Shown: positions 16,225-25,740, counted from the first letter of the stretch. The stretch is DNA of 64,000 nucleotides from Granulicella arctica (GCF_013410065.1 NZ_JACCCW010000002.1:1116001-1180000); one strand, 5' to 3'. Notes: generated by a model from the sequence alone, not told the origin. A program made the numbers and translations.

Positions 16225-18258
16225 ATGAAGCTATCCCCGTCCCGTGTTGCAACCCTCGTTGTCCTTCTTCTTGCCGTACTTGCCCTTGAAGTCACCTCCA
16301 CGATCCGCCAGCAGTCGCTCACCTGGGACGAGGGCGACCACATCTTCGCGGGCTACATGACCTGGAAGACCGCCGACTTCGGCCTCAACCCGGAGCATCC
16401 TCCCCTGGTCAAGCTCATGGGAACCGCTCCACTCCTCGGACTCCCACTCCACGTCCCCAAACTCCAGGGCCGCTTCTTCAAAAATGAGTCGTACTTCGAT
16501 GGCCGCGACCTCCTCTTCGGCAACACGCCAGCCTACTCCGCCGACGCGCTCACCTTCCGCGTCCGTATAGCCACACTTCCGCTCGTCCTGCTTCTGGCCC
16601 TGCTCGTCTTCTTCGCCACCCAAGAGATGTTCGGCACACCACCCGCACTCATCGCCCTCACGCTGCTCGTCTTCGAGCCCAATATCATCGCCCACGGCGC
16701 CTACGTCACCACCGACACCGCCATCTCCTGCTTCTTCTTCGCCTCCGTCTATGCCTTCTACCGCTACTGCAAATCGCCGTCCACACCGCGTCTCGTCATC
16801 ACAGGCCTAGCAGCAGGCTTAGCCCTCGCCAGCAAGCACTCCGCTGTCATCCTCCTCCCCGTCCTTATCCTCCTCGCACTCGGCGAGCTCATCTACCGCA
16901 CAAAATTATCCCCTTTCGCGGGATCAAAGGCACCGCGCCAGGCACTTCGTCTCATCGGAGCTCTCGCTGGCCTCTCCGTCATAGCTATCATCGTCCTCTG
17001 GGCCTTCTACGGCTTCCGCTACGCCGCACGCCCCACCGGCCTCTCACTCGACCCCACCCTCGCCAACTACACCCTGCCGCTGCGTCCACTCGAAGCCCGA
17101 GGCATCCTTCTCTTCGCCCGCCTTCACCTACTCCCCGAGTCCTACCTCTACGGCCTCGCCGACGTCCGCTCCATGGCCAACGGCATGCCCAGCTACATCT
17201 TCGGCAAAGACTACGAACACGGCGTCTGGTTCTACTTCCCCTCTGTCATCGCCATCAAGCTCACACTAGGGCTGATCACACTCGGCCTGCTCGCACTCGC
17301 CGCAATCTTCGCCGGAAGACTTCGCGGCCACACCCGCGAACTCCTCTTCCTCACCATGCCGCCGGCCTTCTACTTCCTCATCGCCATGGGCTCGTCGCTA
17401 AACATCGGCTCACGACACGTCCTACCCACCTACGTCTTCCTCTGCGTCCTCGCCGCCGCCGGAGCCTGGGCATGGATCAAGCCCTCTCCCAACAAGCCCA
17501 TCAGCAAACCATGGACGAGCATTGTTACACTGCTGCTGCTCTTCCACATAGCCTCGTCCGCCCGCGCCTACCCCAATTACATCGCCTACTCCAACGAAGT
17601 ATGGGGCGGACCAACCCAGACCTATCGCTACCTCACCGACTCCAACACCGACTGGGGCCAGCAGCTCAAAGCCGTCAAGCTCTACACCGATCAGCACCAC
17701 ATCCATGACTGCTGGTTCGCCTACTTCGTCACACCCTTCATCCTGCCCTCCGACTATGGCATCCCCTGCAAGGTTCTCCCAACCCCCGATTCCATCTTCA
17801 CCAGCTACCAATACCCCGTCCCGCCGACCATCACCGGTCCCGTCTTCATCAGCGCAGGCACCCTCACCGGCTTCGAGTTAGGCTCAAACATCCTCAACCC
17901 ATACCGAGCCTTCCGCTCTGTAACACCCAACGACCACATCCAGGACGGCGTCCTCGTCTACAACGGCACCTTCCCGGTTCCACTCGCCTCCGCGCTCAGC
18001 CACATCCAGCGCTCCGCCGACCTCCTCAAGACAAAGGACTACACCGGCGCCCTATCCGAGGCACAGCAATCCGTAACCATTGCACCTCAGGAGCTCCAGC
18101 CGCAGATAGCTCTAGGAGACGCCCTGGCCGCACTAGGACGCACCACCGAAGCCCGCACCGCCTACGCACAAGCCCGCAAAGTCGTCCTGACCATGGAGCC
18201 TCAGGCACAGACAGTCTGGAACGATACATTGAACAAAAAGGTAGCCGCCCTACCCTAG
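16225..18258 (+). CDS. GT39/ArnT-like membrane glycosyltransferase with C-terminal TPR
   Basis: A 677-residue inner-membrane protein. A first transmembrane helix (ATLVVLLLAVLALEV) is followed by the periplasmic acidic motif TWDEGDHIFAGYMTW, typical of polyprenyl-phosphate sugar transferases of the GT39/PMT/ArnT clan, and by the segment NPEHPPLVKLMGTAPLLGLP. About ten further hydrophobic helices follow up to residue ~430. A soluble region with DSNTDWGQQLKAVKLY lies around 470-500, and TPR-like helices (YTGALSEAQQSVTIAPQELQ) occupy about 590-660. Donor and acceptor cannot be told from the sequence. The TPR end suggests a protein partner. Protein O-mannosylation or lipid/glycan modification are possible roles. 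Confidence 0.72.
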   Translation: MKLSPSRVATLVVLLLAVLALEVTSTIRQQSLTWDEGDHIFAGYMTWKTADFGLNPEHPPLVKLMGTAPLLGLPLHVPKLQGRFFKNESYFDGRDLLFGNTPAYSADALTFRVRIATLPLVLLLALLVFFATQEMFGTPPALIALTLLVFEPNIIAHGAYVTTDTAISCFFFASVYAFYRYCKSPSTPRLVITGLAAGLALASKHSAVILLPVLILLALGELIYRTKLSPFAGSKAPRQALRLIGALAGLSVIAIIVLWAFYGFRYAARPTGLSLDPTLANYTLPLRPLEARGILLFARLHLLPESYLYGLADVRSMANGMPSYIFGKDYEHGVWFYFPSVIAIKLTLGLITLGLLALAAIFAGRLRGHTRELLFLTMPPAFYFLIAMGSSLNIGSRHVLPTYVFLCVLAAAGAWAWIKPSPNKPISKPWTSIVTLLLLFHIASSARAYPNYIAYSNEVWGGPTQTYRYLTDSNTDWGQQLKAVKLYTDQHHIHDCWFAYFVTPFILPSDYGIPCKVLPTPDSIFTSYQYPVPPTITGPVFISAGTLTGFELGSNILNPYRAFRSVTPNDHIQDGVLVYNGTFPVPLASALSHIQRSADLLKTKDYTGALSEAQQSVTIAPQELQPQIALGDALAALGRTTEARTAYAQARKVVLTMEPQAQTVWNDTLNKKVAALP

Positions 18259-18274
18259 CGCGCCAGCGACGCGG

Positions 18275-19036
18275 TTAGCCGAGCCGTGACTCGGCCAGCC
18301 GCATCGCCTCATAGATCTGCTCGAAACTCTCGACCGCGTACAGCACCGGCTGCATCTCGCTGGTCTGAAACTCCTGGTCGAGCACCGCATCGAGCTCGAA
18401 CTCCTTCACCTCGCAACCACCCGCCAGCACCCGCGAACACTCCCCATGCGAGCTGATCAACCCGCTGCCATACACCTTGATCTCGCCATCCTGACGAATC
18501 ACGCCAAACTCCACCGTGAACCAGAACAGGCGCCCCATCCGCTCCAGATCACGCGCATCCGTCAGACGCGCGCAGATCGCACCATACTGCTGTAAAAAAT
18601 CCGCGAACACCGGATGCGCATGCATTGGCACATGCCCAAACACATCATGAAAGATATCCGGCTCCGGCGTGTACTCCATCGCCTCCCGCGACCGCAGCCA
18701 CGTCGTCGTCGGAAACCGCCGCGCCGCCAGCATCTCGAAGAACGCATCCGCCGGCAGAAAGCCGCTCACCGGAGTCGATTGCCAACCCGTACGCGGAGCC
18801 AGCCGCTCACTCACCGCAGCCAGGTCAGGCAGCTCATCCTCACGCAAGCCGATCTGCTCGAATCCATCAAGATACTCGCGGCAGGCATGATCCCGAAGCT
18901 GCGGCATATTCCGCCCCACCAGCTCCGCCCACACAGCATGTTGCTCCGGCGTATAGTCCACCCAACTCTGCGTAATCAGGTAGGGTGCCGCCACGCGAAG
19001 CTCCATCGGCTCCTTCTCTGCTGTCAAACTCACCAT
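18275..19036 (-). CDS. phhA: Phenylalanine 4-monooxygenase
   Basis: A 253-residue non-haem iron, pterin-dependent enzyme that hydroxylates phenylalanine to tyrosine. The iron ligands are visible: HDVFGHVPMHAHPVF supplies His130 and His135, and the Glu is in FWFTVEFGVI. The N-terminal regulatory domain of animal enzymes is absent, as is usual in bacteria. ATG 19034-19036 follows a G-rich ribosome binding site. No pterin dehydratase (phhB) or homogentisate pathway gene is adjacent. The gene is convergent with the GT39-like gene and divergent from yceI. Confidence 0.93.
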   Translation of the reverse strand: MVSLTAEKEPMELRVAAPYLITQSWVDYTPEQHAVWAELVGRNMPQLRDHACREYLDGFEQIGLREDELPDLAAVSERLAPRTGWQSTPVSGFLPADAFFEMLAARRFPTTTWLRSREAMEYTPEPDIFHDVFGHVPMHAHPVFADFLQQYGAICARLTDARDLERMGRLFWFTVEFGVIRQDGEIKVYGSGLISSHGECSRVLAGGCEVKEFELDAVLDQEFQTSEMQPVLYAVESFEQIYEAMRLAESRLG

Positions 19037-19242
19037 GACCGCCCCATCCTCTCAACCTCACCGTCAAGAATAGTCTCCAGCCGCCTCACAATCCACTACT
19101 TCCGAGCGACCATCTCCAAGCCGTCATCCCACAACCTGGTCTTCTTTTTGCGTCAGTTCCCACCATCCGCGCATCCATTAGACCGGCCCCGGCGATCCGG
19201 AAAGCCGTTTCCTTGCTACCCTATCGGCTGGAGAGAAAACAA

Positions 19243-19286
19243 TAGCGTACTCCCCCACAGGTACGCTACAACATTAGCGTAGCTAA
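19243..19286. repeat. Palindromic cluster upstream of the YceI gene
   Basis: TAGCGTAC and GTACGCTA (19243-19268) form an 8-bp inverted repeat around ten bases, and TTAGC-GTA-GCTAA (19274-19286) follows at once. Both contain the half-site TAGCGTA. They lie 42-85 bases before the YceI start, where a regulator of that promoter could bind. Confidence 0.45.
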
Positions 19287-19327
19287 CGAACCGCTCTGGA
19301 CCCGCCAGAAAAAAGGAAGATCTCTCT

Positions 19328-19909
19328 ATGAAATTCAAGCAAGTGCTGGCGCTCGCTTTTTCCGCGACGCTGCTGTTCGCTCCTATTGCTCACGCACAAA
19401 CCTCCACCTGGGCACTCGACCCTGCCCATTCCCAGGCTGACTTCCAGATCCGCCACCTCGGCGTCAGCACCGTCCGCGGAGCCATCACCGGCGCCAAGGG
19501 AACCGTCATCCTCGACGAGAAGGACATCACCAAGTCCAAGGTCGAAGCGACTCTCAGCACCGCCACGGTCAACACCAGCAACGACGCCCGCGATAAGCAC
19601 CTCAAATCACCCGATTTCTTCGACGCCGAGAAATACCCCACCATCACCTTCAAGTCCACCTCAATCACGAAGAACGGCGACAAGCTCGAGCTGACCGGTG
19701 ACCTCACCATAGGCGCCACCACCAAGAGCGTCACCCTCGATGTCGACGGTCCTGCCCCACCCCAGAGCATGCACGGCAAAACCATCAGCGGCTTCTCCGC
19801 AAGCGGCACGATCAAGCGCAGCGACTTCAACTTCGGTCAGAAGTTCCCCGCTGCCATGCTGGGCGATGATGTAAAGTTCACGATCGATGTAGAGATCGAC
19901 AAGCAGTAG
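19328..19909 (+). CDS. YceI-family periplasmic protein
   Basis: A 193-residue secreted protein. The signal peptide (MKFKQVLALAFSATLLFAPI, cleavage after AHA) is followed by the lipocalin-like YceI domain: WALDPAHSQADFQIRHLGVS, VEATLSTATVNTSNDARDKH, FFDAEKYPTITFKS and the end FSASGTIKRSDFNFGQKFPA. Members bind isoprenoid or other amphiphilic lipids in the periplasm and are often stress-induced. Their exact physiological ligands are unsettled. It stands alone with its own palindrome-rich upstream region. Confidence 0.92.
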   Translation: MKFKQVLALAFSATLLFAPIAHAQTSTWALDPAHSQADFQIRHLGVSTVRGAITGAKGTVILDEKDITKSKVEATLSTATVNTSNDARDKHLKSPDFFDAEKYPTITFKSTSITKNGDKLELTGDLTIGATTKSVTLDVDGPAPPQSMHGKTISGFSASGTIKRSDFNFGQKFPAAMLGDDVKFTIDVEIDKQ

Positions 19910-19956
19910 GCAGAACGGGCAGGGCTTCGGTCGAATCTGATCGAAGCCCTGCCCGG

Positions 19957-20733
19957 CTACATCTTGACGCGAGCGATAGTTGCCTGCTCTTCAGGAATCA
20001 TCGGAATACCGTCCGTCTCCTGCATATACTTCTTGAGCAACTGATGATGCAGACAATAGAGCGCCAGCTCCAGGCGATCCGATACACCCAGCTTGTCATA
20101 AACCTTCCGCAGGTAGTTCTTGATAACCTGCTCGGTCGTCCCAATCTGGTAGGCGATTTCTTTATTGCGCATGCCTCGCGTGATGCAGCTAATAATCGCC
20201 AGCTCTTTCTTGGAGAGCTTCGGCTGCACCCGCGGATTGGTCAGTGTAGACGCCTGCGAGCGATAGGCTTCGATCACCCAGCTAATCGACTGGTTATCGA
20301 TCCAGGTCTCCCCCGCCGCAATCTTGCGAACGCACTTGATCAGCAGATCCGGCGTAATCGACCGCGGCACTACCCCACGCACGCCGCGACGGTACAGCTC
20401 GACTGTATTCGACTCATCCGTCTCCACAACCTGCACAATCAGCTTCGCCTCAGGAGCACGCCGAACCAGCTCAGGAATAGCATCCGCCGTACCGGCGAGA
20501 AGCTGACCTTCCAGCACAACGACGTCCGTGGGATAACGCTGCATCGCCGCATAGAGGTTCGTCAGCGTCTCTGCCTGCGCAACGACGCGAATATCATCCT
20601 CTAACGCAAAGACCTTACGCATACCCACGCGATAAATTGCCTGCGAGTCAGCAAGAATGACGCGAATGCCCGCCGGGGCATCCCCTTCTTCATGCGGCTC
20701 GGTCAAACTCTCGTTTTCGACTTCAACATCCAT
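19957..20733 (-). CDS. LuxR/NarL-type regulator with degenerate receiver domain
   Basis: A 258-residue protein with a receiver-like domain (about residues 22-140) and a C-terminal LuxR helix-turn-helix (LSKKELAIISCITRGMRNKE then IAYQIGTTEQVIKNYLRKVY). The phosphorylation site is lost: the acidic pair is D29-S30 (ILADSQ), the acceptor Asp position holds Glu75 (DVVVLEGQLL), and the conserved Lys is Arg (GVVPRSI). It is therefore expected to work without phosphorylation, perhaps locked by the Glu or by ligand or protein binding. It lies four bases behind a PilZ-domain gene in one operon, so a link to c-di-GMP signalling is possible. Confidence 0.88.
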   Translation of the reverse strand: MDVEVENESLTEPHEEGDAPAGIRVILADSQAIYRVGMRKVFALEDDIRVVAQAETLTNLYAAMQRYPTDVVVLEGQLLAGTADAIPELVRRAPEAKLIVQVVETDESNTVELYRRGVRGVVPRSITPDLLIKCVRKIAAGETWIDNQSISWVIEAYRSQASTLTNPRVQPKLSKKELAIISCITRGMRNKEIAYQIGTTEQVIKNYLRKVYDKLGVSDRLELALYCLHHQLLKKYMQETDGIPMIPEEQATIARVKM

Positions 20734-20737
20734 ATCA

Positions 20738-21088
20738 TCAGGCCTTTAGAAAATACTCATCGATAACAACAGCTGCCTTTTTTTCTCGGCCCTCTTGCTC
20801 GTGCCGTACGATTCTGCCGATGCAATGAATCGTAACGTCATTTTCCACACCCATAATCGCGGAAGGCATCGTCATCGTAAACTCAATCTTGCTGTCCAGG
20901 GCGGGAAGAGAATCACTGACAAACAGCAGACCATTCGATGAGACGTTTTCTGTCACCGCGCGAAGAACTCCAGCCCGTGTCTGAATCGTCAAGGGCAATC
21001 GCATCGGAAATCGCACAGCCACCCGGACAGGATTTACCTGAGGAGGTGGTGCCAACTCCTTGCCGTCTGCCCGCTCCAAATGTGTCAT
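20738..21088 (-). CDS. PilZ-domain protein (c-di-GMP receptor candidate)
   Basis: A 116-residue soluble protein consisting almost entirely of one PilZ domain. The Arg motif appears as VRVAVRFPMRLPL (R26 and R30), and the D/NxSxxG motif as N48-V-S50-S-N-G53. The canonical Asp is replaced by Asn, which many PilZ proteins tolerate. These residues normally wrap around c-di-GMP. It is the first gene of a two-gene minus-strand unit with the degenerate LuxR regulator, so it may pass a second-messenger signal to that regulator. That connection is inferred from adjacency only. Confidence 0.82.
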   Translation of the reverse strand: MTHLERADGKELAPPPQVNPVRVAVRFPMRLPLTIQTRAGVLRAVTENVSSNGLLFVSDSLPALDSKIEFTMTMPSAIMGVENDVTIHCIGRIVRHEQEGREKKAAVVIDEYFLKA

Positions 21089-21188
21089 GCAGCCTTCTTT
21101 CCCATAAGCAGGCGGTTCTGTGATGACTTTAGTCTAGCTCAGTGCCCCATACTAGGGCACGGTTATTTTCATGAAAAAAACACGATGG

Positions 21189-22403
21189 TCACCTGACAGG
21201 AAAAAGCCCCGCAGACCCCCCAACCCACTCCTGATCTTTATTATGGTCCACTCCCATCATCAGTCCGCGCCCCATGCGTACCAGGCTGATGGCTGGAGTC
21301 AACTCCCCGCCATCCGGCCAAAGATACATAATTCGGACCTCCGCCTGCGTTTTACCGTGGGGTGTTTCGATCGCCGGCTCAAACTGCACCCGTTCCTGTA
21401 GCAGGTAAAGATGACGCTCAGCAGGGGGAATCGACGCCAACTCTTCATCGCTCGGAGCAAACTGGATTCCCCGCCCCGCAAACGAGTACAGCGGCTTCAG
21501 CAGCACTCTCTCACGATCCATCGGCAGCCCCTTTGCCTCACCCTCCCGAAACCACTCATCCAGAAACACAGTCGCCGGAACCGCCGGATGCTTCAGAAAC
21601 GGTAATGAAAACTTGCTGATCCGGAAGTACCAGTTCGGGTGGCCCGCCCACTCCACCTCCAGTTCGTCCCGGTAATCGAATCCCAACTGAACATTCTTGC
21701 GCTCCATCTCATCGACGATCGCTCGGTTATAGATCCGCGAAATCGGAATCCACCGTCCATCTCGTTGATAAAAAAGCCGCTTCCCTTCCTTCCTTAGGCT
21801 CGCAATATCCACCGTCGCAATCCCTAACCGATCCTCATAGACATGAAAATCAGGCAGCGTCTTCTGCGTCTCCGGCGCAATCTCTGTCAGCACGACATTC
21901 TCCGCCGCGTGATCCCCAAGAATCACCCTTCGCAGCAGCGCCCAGTAACTCTCCTCGTCAAGCCCGCCCAGCAGCCATTGCAGCTCCGTATCCAACCCAT
22001 ACGTTTCGATGTACTCCCGTGTCAGTACGCTTTGATAGCCAAATACCGATGGAAACGCCTGCAACTCCACCAATTTCGGCTGCAACCCACCATCGTCGCT
22101 GCGAACCAGCCCAAAGTCCACCGTCATAAAGTGAGGATGCTCCGACTCGCCTGGAACACGGAACCGCTCCGGCACCGCCTCGGCAGACGCCGCCATATAC
22201 GCCGGATTCCCGACCAGCTGATGCGTCAGCTCCGCGCCGATCTCCGCCATCTCGTCCAGCAGAGCCTTCGGCAAAAAACACGGTGTCTCCGAGACACGAA
22301 AGTCGATCTTCGTGCGCGTCGCCACGTCCAGCCGCGTTAGCAGTTCCTGATATTTTTCAGACGTAAACCGTGCATTGAAGTCGGATCGAAAAGGCTCCAG
22401 CAT
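21189..22403 (-). CDS. ATP-grasp-like ligase candidate of unassigned family
   Basis: A 404-residue cytoplasmic protein that I cannot assign to a named family. The C-terminal part has ATP-grasp features: a nucleotide-binding Lys region VLLKPLYSFAGRGIQFAPSD followed by YLLQERVQFEPAIETPHGKT and AEVRIMYLW, then SLVRMGRGLMMGVDHNKDQE near the end. The N-terminal half contains VDFGLVRSDDGGLQPKLVEL, then QAFPSVFGYQ. This order resembles peptide-forming synthetases such as glutathione or glutathionylspermidine synthetase. It is the last gene of a minus-strand cluster that contains a second ATP-grasp enzyme and a GCS2-type ligase, which supports a peptide or amide ligase role. Confidence in the exact reaction is low. 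Confidence 0.55.
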   Translation of the reverse strand: MLEPFRSDFNARFTSEKYQELLTRLDVATRTKIDFRVSETPCFLPKALLDEMAEIGAELTHQLVGNPAYMAASAEAVPERFRVPGESEHPHFMTVDFGLVRSDDGGLQPKLVELQAFPSVFGYQSVLTREYIETYGLDTELQWLLGGLDEESYWALLRRVILGDHAAENVVLTEIAPETQKTLPDFHVYEDRLGIATVDIASLRKEGKRLFYQRDGRWIPISRIYNRAIVDEMERKNVQLGFDYRDELEVEWAGHPNWYFRISKFSLPFLKHPAVPATVFLDEWFREGEAKGLPMDRERVLLKPLYSFAGRGIQFAPSDEELASIPPAERHLYLLQERVQFEPAIETPHGKTQAEVRIMYLWPDGGELTPAISLVRMGRGLMMGVDHNKDQEWVGGSAGLFPVR

Positions 22404-22436
22404 GTGCCATCCAGTCTAATGCCAGAACCCTCGCCA

Positions 22437-23396
22437 CTAAAAGTTGTCCGCGAGAAAGCTCTGCACCTCAGCAAACTCAACCTCCGGCAATTTCAAGCTA
22501 GCCGCCGGAAACACCCCCTCTACCTGCGTAGCACTGCGCCCACCCACAATCGCAGCCGTAATCGCGGAGTTGTACAGCGTACACGCAATCGCCACCACCC
22601 CGGCGCTCACTCCATGCCGAGCCCCAATCGTCTTCATCAGCTCCGCCAGCCTCAGATTCAGCGTCAGATACGGCTCCTGGTAGTTCTTCGCCCGCTTACG
22701 AAAGTCGTTCTCCGGAAACTGCGCAACCCGCTCCTTCGTCATCGACCCCGTCAGCAGTCCCGAGTGCATCGGCGAGTAGTTGATCACTCCAATCCCATGC
22801 CTCTCGCAGAACGGCAGAATCTCCGACTCCACCGTCCGATTAATCATCGAATACGGCGGTTGCAAAGACGTCACCGACGCAATCGTCATCGCCCGTTCCA
22901 GTTGCGCCACACTAAAGTTAGATGCCCCGATCCAGCGTACCTTCCCCTCGCGCTGTAGCTCCGCCATCGCCGTCCAGCCCTCTTCGATCTCCTCATCCGG
23001 CACCGGCCAGTGGATCTGATACAGATCGATCACATCGACCTTCAACCGCCGCAGGCTGTCCTCGCACTCCCGCCGAATCTGCTTCAGGCTGCGGTCAATC
23101 TCCTTCTTCTCATTCCAAACCATCCCGCTCTTGGTAAACACGTACGGCTTCGCCGAGCTCGTCCCAAGCGCCTTCGCGACCACCTCTTCCGAGTGACCCA
23201 GCCCATACACCGCCGCCGTATCGATCCAGTTCACGCCCAGTTCTAGCGCCCGATGGATCGCTTCAAGCGAGTCCTTATCATCCTGCGGTCCCCAGGCAAA
23301 CGCCCAGTCCCCGCCACCAATCGCCCACGCGCCAAACCCAATCCGTGTCAGCTCCATATCCGAGTTGCCAAGCTTCTTCGTTGCAAGTATTGTCAT
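22437..23396 (-). CDS. Aldo/keto reductase
   Basis: A 319-residue NADPH-dependent oxidoreductase with the (beta/alpha)8 fold. I use ATG 23396 (MTILATKKLGNSDMELTRIG) behind TAAGGA rather than an upstream TTG. The catalytic Asp and Tyr appear in NWIDTAAVYGLGHSEE, followed by the Lys in YVFTKSGM and the His in DLYQIHWP. The cofactor region is VGGRSATQVE. The family reduces aldehydes or ketones, and the substrate is unknown. It starts about 30 bases after the M29 peptidase gene, so it is probably cotranscribed with the amidoligase cluster and could modify the same product. Confidence 0.88.
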   Translation of the reverse strand: MTILATKKLGNSDMELTRIGFGAWAIGGGDWAFAWGPQDDKDSLEAIHRALELGVNWIDTAAVYGLGHSEEVVAKALGTSSAKPYVFTKSGMVWNEKKEIDRSLKQIRRECEDSLRRLKVDVIDLYQIHWPVPDEEIEEGWTAMAELQREGKVRWIGASNFSVAQLERAMTIASVTSLQPPYSMINRTVESEILPFCERHGIGVINYSPMHSGLLTGSMTKERVAQFPENDFRKRAKNYQEPYLTLNLRLAELMKTIGARHGVSAGVVAIACTLYNSAITAAIVGGRSATQVEGVFPAASLKLPEVEFAEVQSFLADNF

Positions 23397-23423
23397 AACT
23401 TCCTTAGACGGCAAAGACCCCTT

Positions 23424-24524
23424 TCAAGCCTCGATCAAAAAATCGCCGTCCCGCATAATCTGTTCCTCGCCATCCGCATCACCCAGCCAGATGTTGAAGC
23501 CCAGCCCAACCACATCGATATGCGTCGAAGACTTCCACGCCGCCCCCGTATGCGCTCCATACGGATCGCCAAACGCAATATGCACGCCAGGAAACTTCTC
23601 GTCCTGCAAAATATTCCCAATCACCCGTTCCACACCGATGTTCGTCCCAATCGCAAACTCTCCCACCCGATCCGAATTAGCATCGGTGTGCGTATATGCC
23701 CAGAAGTCCCTCTCCAGCTCCTTGTTCGTACACGAGACCTTAGTAATCCGATTGCCTTCGATGTTGATCGTCAACGGCGTCTCGCGCAAAATCCCATATC
23801 GCGCGCAAAGAAAGTCGCCGACCACACCATCCACCACAAAAACCCCGTTCACCTCGCCCGGAGCCGTAAAGCACTCTCCACCTGGCAGGTTGCCCCACTT
23901 CTCCGTGCTGATGATCCCCGAAGTCTTGAACCACTTGTACTCCGGCGACAGCACCGCATGGATATCCGTCCCCGCCGCCGTCGTCGCACGCACATAGGTC
24001 GCCGCACGTACCTTGTCCAGCACCGCCTGGCTCAACCGGTCGATGGCAAGAAAGTCCGCGCGCATTCCCTGCATCATGATCTCCGCCGTGATATTCACCA
24101 TGTGCGCATGGCGCATCCGTTTGCGGTTCACCACGTCCGTCATCTGCATCCGGCTGTGCAGCTCGTTCGGCTGCACCGTCACCGCAAAGATGCTCACCTG
24201 CGAGCTCTCCATATCCTCCAGCACCGCCGCCGGCATCTCTTCAAGCGGTCGCGCCGCCTCGGCCTCCAGCACAAACGCATTCCACACACAGCCGATCCGG
24301 TCCAGCTCGCTCCCGAGCGAGGCCGCAATCGTCAGACAGCTCTCATCCGTAATCAGCGTCACCTTCTCCTCTGGCTGAATACGCAGACAGGTCGTGACCG
24401 CATTCCGCGCACCCGCCGTAAAACCCTCAGGAAACGCCGTGCCCCGCAGCGTCTCCGCCCCGTGCATCTCCTTCGGTGTACCAGCCGTACCGTCCTTCGT
24501 TCCACTTACTAGCCCTGTCATCAT
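23424..24524 (-). CDS. M29-family aminopeptidase-like protein
   Basis: A 366-residue protein resembling the thermophilic aminopeptidases AmpS/AmpT (M29). The metal-ligand neighbourhoods of the family are visible: LPGGECFTAPGEVNGVFVVD, RVGEFAIGTNIGVE, and HIAFGDPYGAHTGAAWKSST followed by HID. These enzymes are cytoplasmic, dimeric and bind two metal ions. Here the gene sits inside a cluster of ligases, between a GCS2-type enzyme and an aldo/keto reductase, so it may trim a ligated peptide intermediate or recycle it rather than degrade general peptides. That is inferred from context. Confidence 0.82.
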   Translation of the reverse strand: MMTGLVSGTKDGTAGTPKEMHGAETLRGTAFPEGFTAGARNAVTTCLRIQPEEKVTLITDESCLTIAASLGSELDRIGCVWNAFVLEAEAARPLEEMPAAVLEDMESSQVSIFAVTVQPNELHSRMQMTDVVNRKRMRHAHMVNITAEIMMQGMRADFLAIDRLSQAVLDKVRAATYVRATTAAGTDIHAVLSPEYKWFKTSGIISTEKWGNLPGGECFTAPGEVNGVFVVDGVVGDFLCARYGILRETPLTINIEGNRITKVSCTNKELERDFWAYTHTDANSDRVGEFAIGTNIGVERVIGNILQDEKFPGVHIAFGDPYGAHTGAAWKSSTHIDVVGLGFNIWLGDADGEEQIMRDGDFLIEA

Positions 24525-24569
24525 CGGTCCCTCGATCTTCTACAAAAAAACAATTCGTTACTACATGCG

Positions 24570-25673
24570 TTACAAATCTGCTTTCGTCTCACTGGCCATA
24601 AAATCAACCACACTCTTCAGATCCTTCGTCTCGCGAAACACCCGTAGCTGCCGGTCCGCACCCGAGCCCTGTTCGAGCATCGTGTGGATGTAACCAATCT
24701 CCTCGCGGCTGCCCAGCTCATCCAGCACCTCATCGACAAACCCCAGATACTCAAGGATCAGCTCCCGCGCCGGAACCTCCTGCTGCTTGCCGAAGTCGAT
24801 CAGCTTTCCATCCAGCCCATACCGCACCGCGCGAAACTTGTTCTCCATCAGCAGCGCCCGTGAGTACTGCCGGAAGTCGATATTCCGCTCATGCAGCTTA
24901 TACAGCTTCGCCGCCGTCGCCTGGATCAGTGCCGCAATCGCAATCGACTCCTTCGCCCGCATCGGAATATCGCAGATCCGCACCTCCACCGTGCTGAAGA
25001 ACGGATGCGGCCGAATATCCCACCAGATCTTCTTCGCGTTATCGATGCTGCCCGTCTTGATCAGCAGATTCACATAGCTCTCAAACTCCGAGTAGCTCGC
25101 AAAACTGTCCGGCAGATTCGTCCGCGGAAAGTTCTCGAACACCTTCGCCCGATAGCTCTTGTACCCCGTCTCCATCCCCAGCCAGAATGGCGAATTCGTA
25201 CTCAACGCCAAAATATGCGGAAGAAAATATCGCAGCGAATTCATAATCCGAATCGCCGCCTCTCGATCCTCGATGCCCACATGCACATGCAACCCGAAGA
25301 TCAGATTCGCCCGCGCCACCAACTGCAAGTCCTCGACCACCTGCGCATACCGCGGATCGGGATAGATCTCCTGCACCCGCCAATCCGCAAACGGATGCGT
25401 CGCTCCCGCCACCAGCACCAACCCATGCTCCTCCGCCAGCCGGATCATGTTCCGCCGCAGATCGAACAGGTCCTCCTGCGCCTCCTGAATGTTCTTGCAG
25501 ACTCGCGTTCCCACCTCGATCACCGACTGGTGCATCTCGGCCTTCACGCGTTCCTCCAGCCGCAGCTTCCCCTTCGCCAGCATCTCCGTCGCAATATGCG
25601 ACCGCAGATCCCGCGTCTCCGGATCGACCGTCTGGTACTCCTCTTCAATCCCAAGCGAAAACGTAGGCCGCAT
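24570..25673 (-). CDS. GCS2-type carboxylate-amine ligase (YbdK-like)
   Basis: A 367-residue ATP-dependent ligase of the glutamate-cysteine ligase 2 family. The start SLGIEEEYQTVDPETRDLRS is diagnostic, with the Glu cluster for Mg-ATP. Later family segments are HQSVIEVGTRVCKN, NLIFGLHVHVGIEDREAAIR, FLPHILALSTNSPFWLG and FFSTVEVRICDIPM. Family members join glutamate or another carboxylate to an amine. YbdK has weak gamma-glutamylcysteine activity, and its physiological substrate is not settled. No glutathione synthetase-like standard pair is present, but two ATP-grasp proteins lie in the same cluster, as in amidoligase pathways described by comparative genomics. Confidence 0.88.
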   Translation of the reverse strand: MRPTFSLGIEEEYQTVDPETRDLRSHIATEMLAKGKLRLEERVKAEMHQSVIEVGTRVCKNIQEAQEDLFDLRRNMIRLAEEHGLVLVAGATHPFADWRVQEIYPDPRYAQVVEDLQLVARANLIFGLHVHVGIEDREAAIRIMNSLRYFLPHILALSTNSPFWLGMETGYKSYRAKVFENFPRTNLPDSFASYSEFESYVNLLIKTGSIDNAKKIWWDIRPHPFFSTVEVRICDIPMRAKESIAIAALIQATAAKLYKLHERNIDFRQYSRALLMENKFRAVRYGLDGKLIDFGKQQEVPARELILEYLGFVDEVLDELGSREEIGYIHTMLEQGSGADRQLRVFRETKDLKSVVDFMASETKADL

Positions 25674-25740
25674 GCAAACTCCTCAATCAGGTGCGCTGAA
25701 ACCAGCGGTTGGAAGCATCCTACTCCAGTGCGGCAATCCG

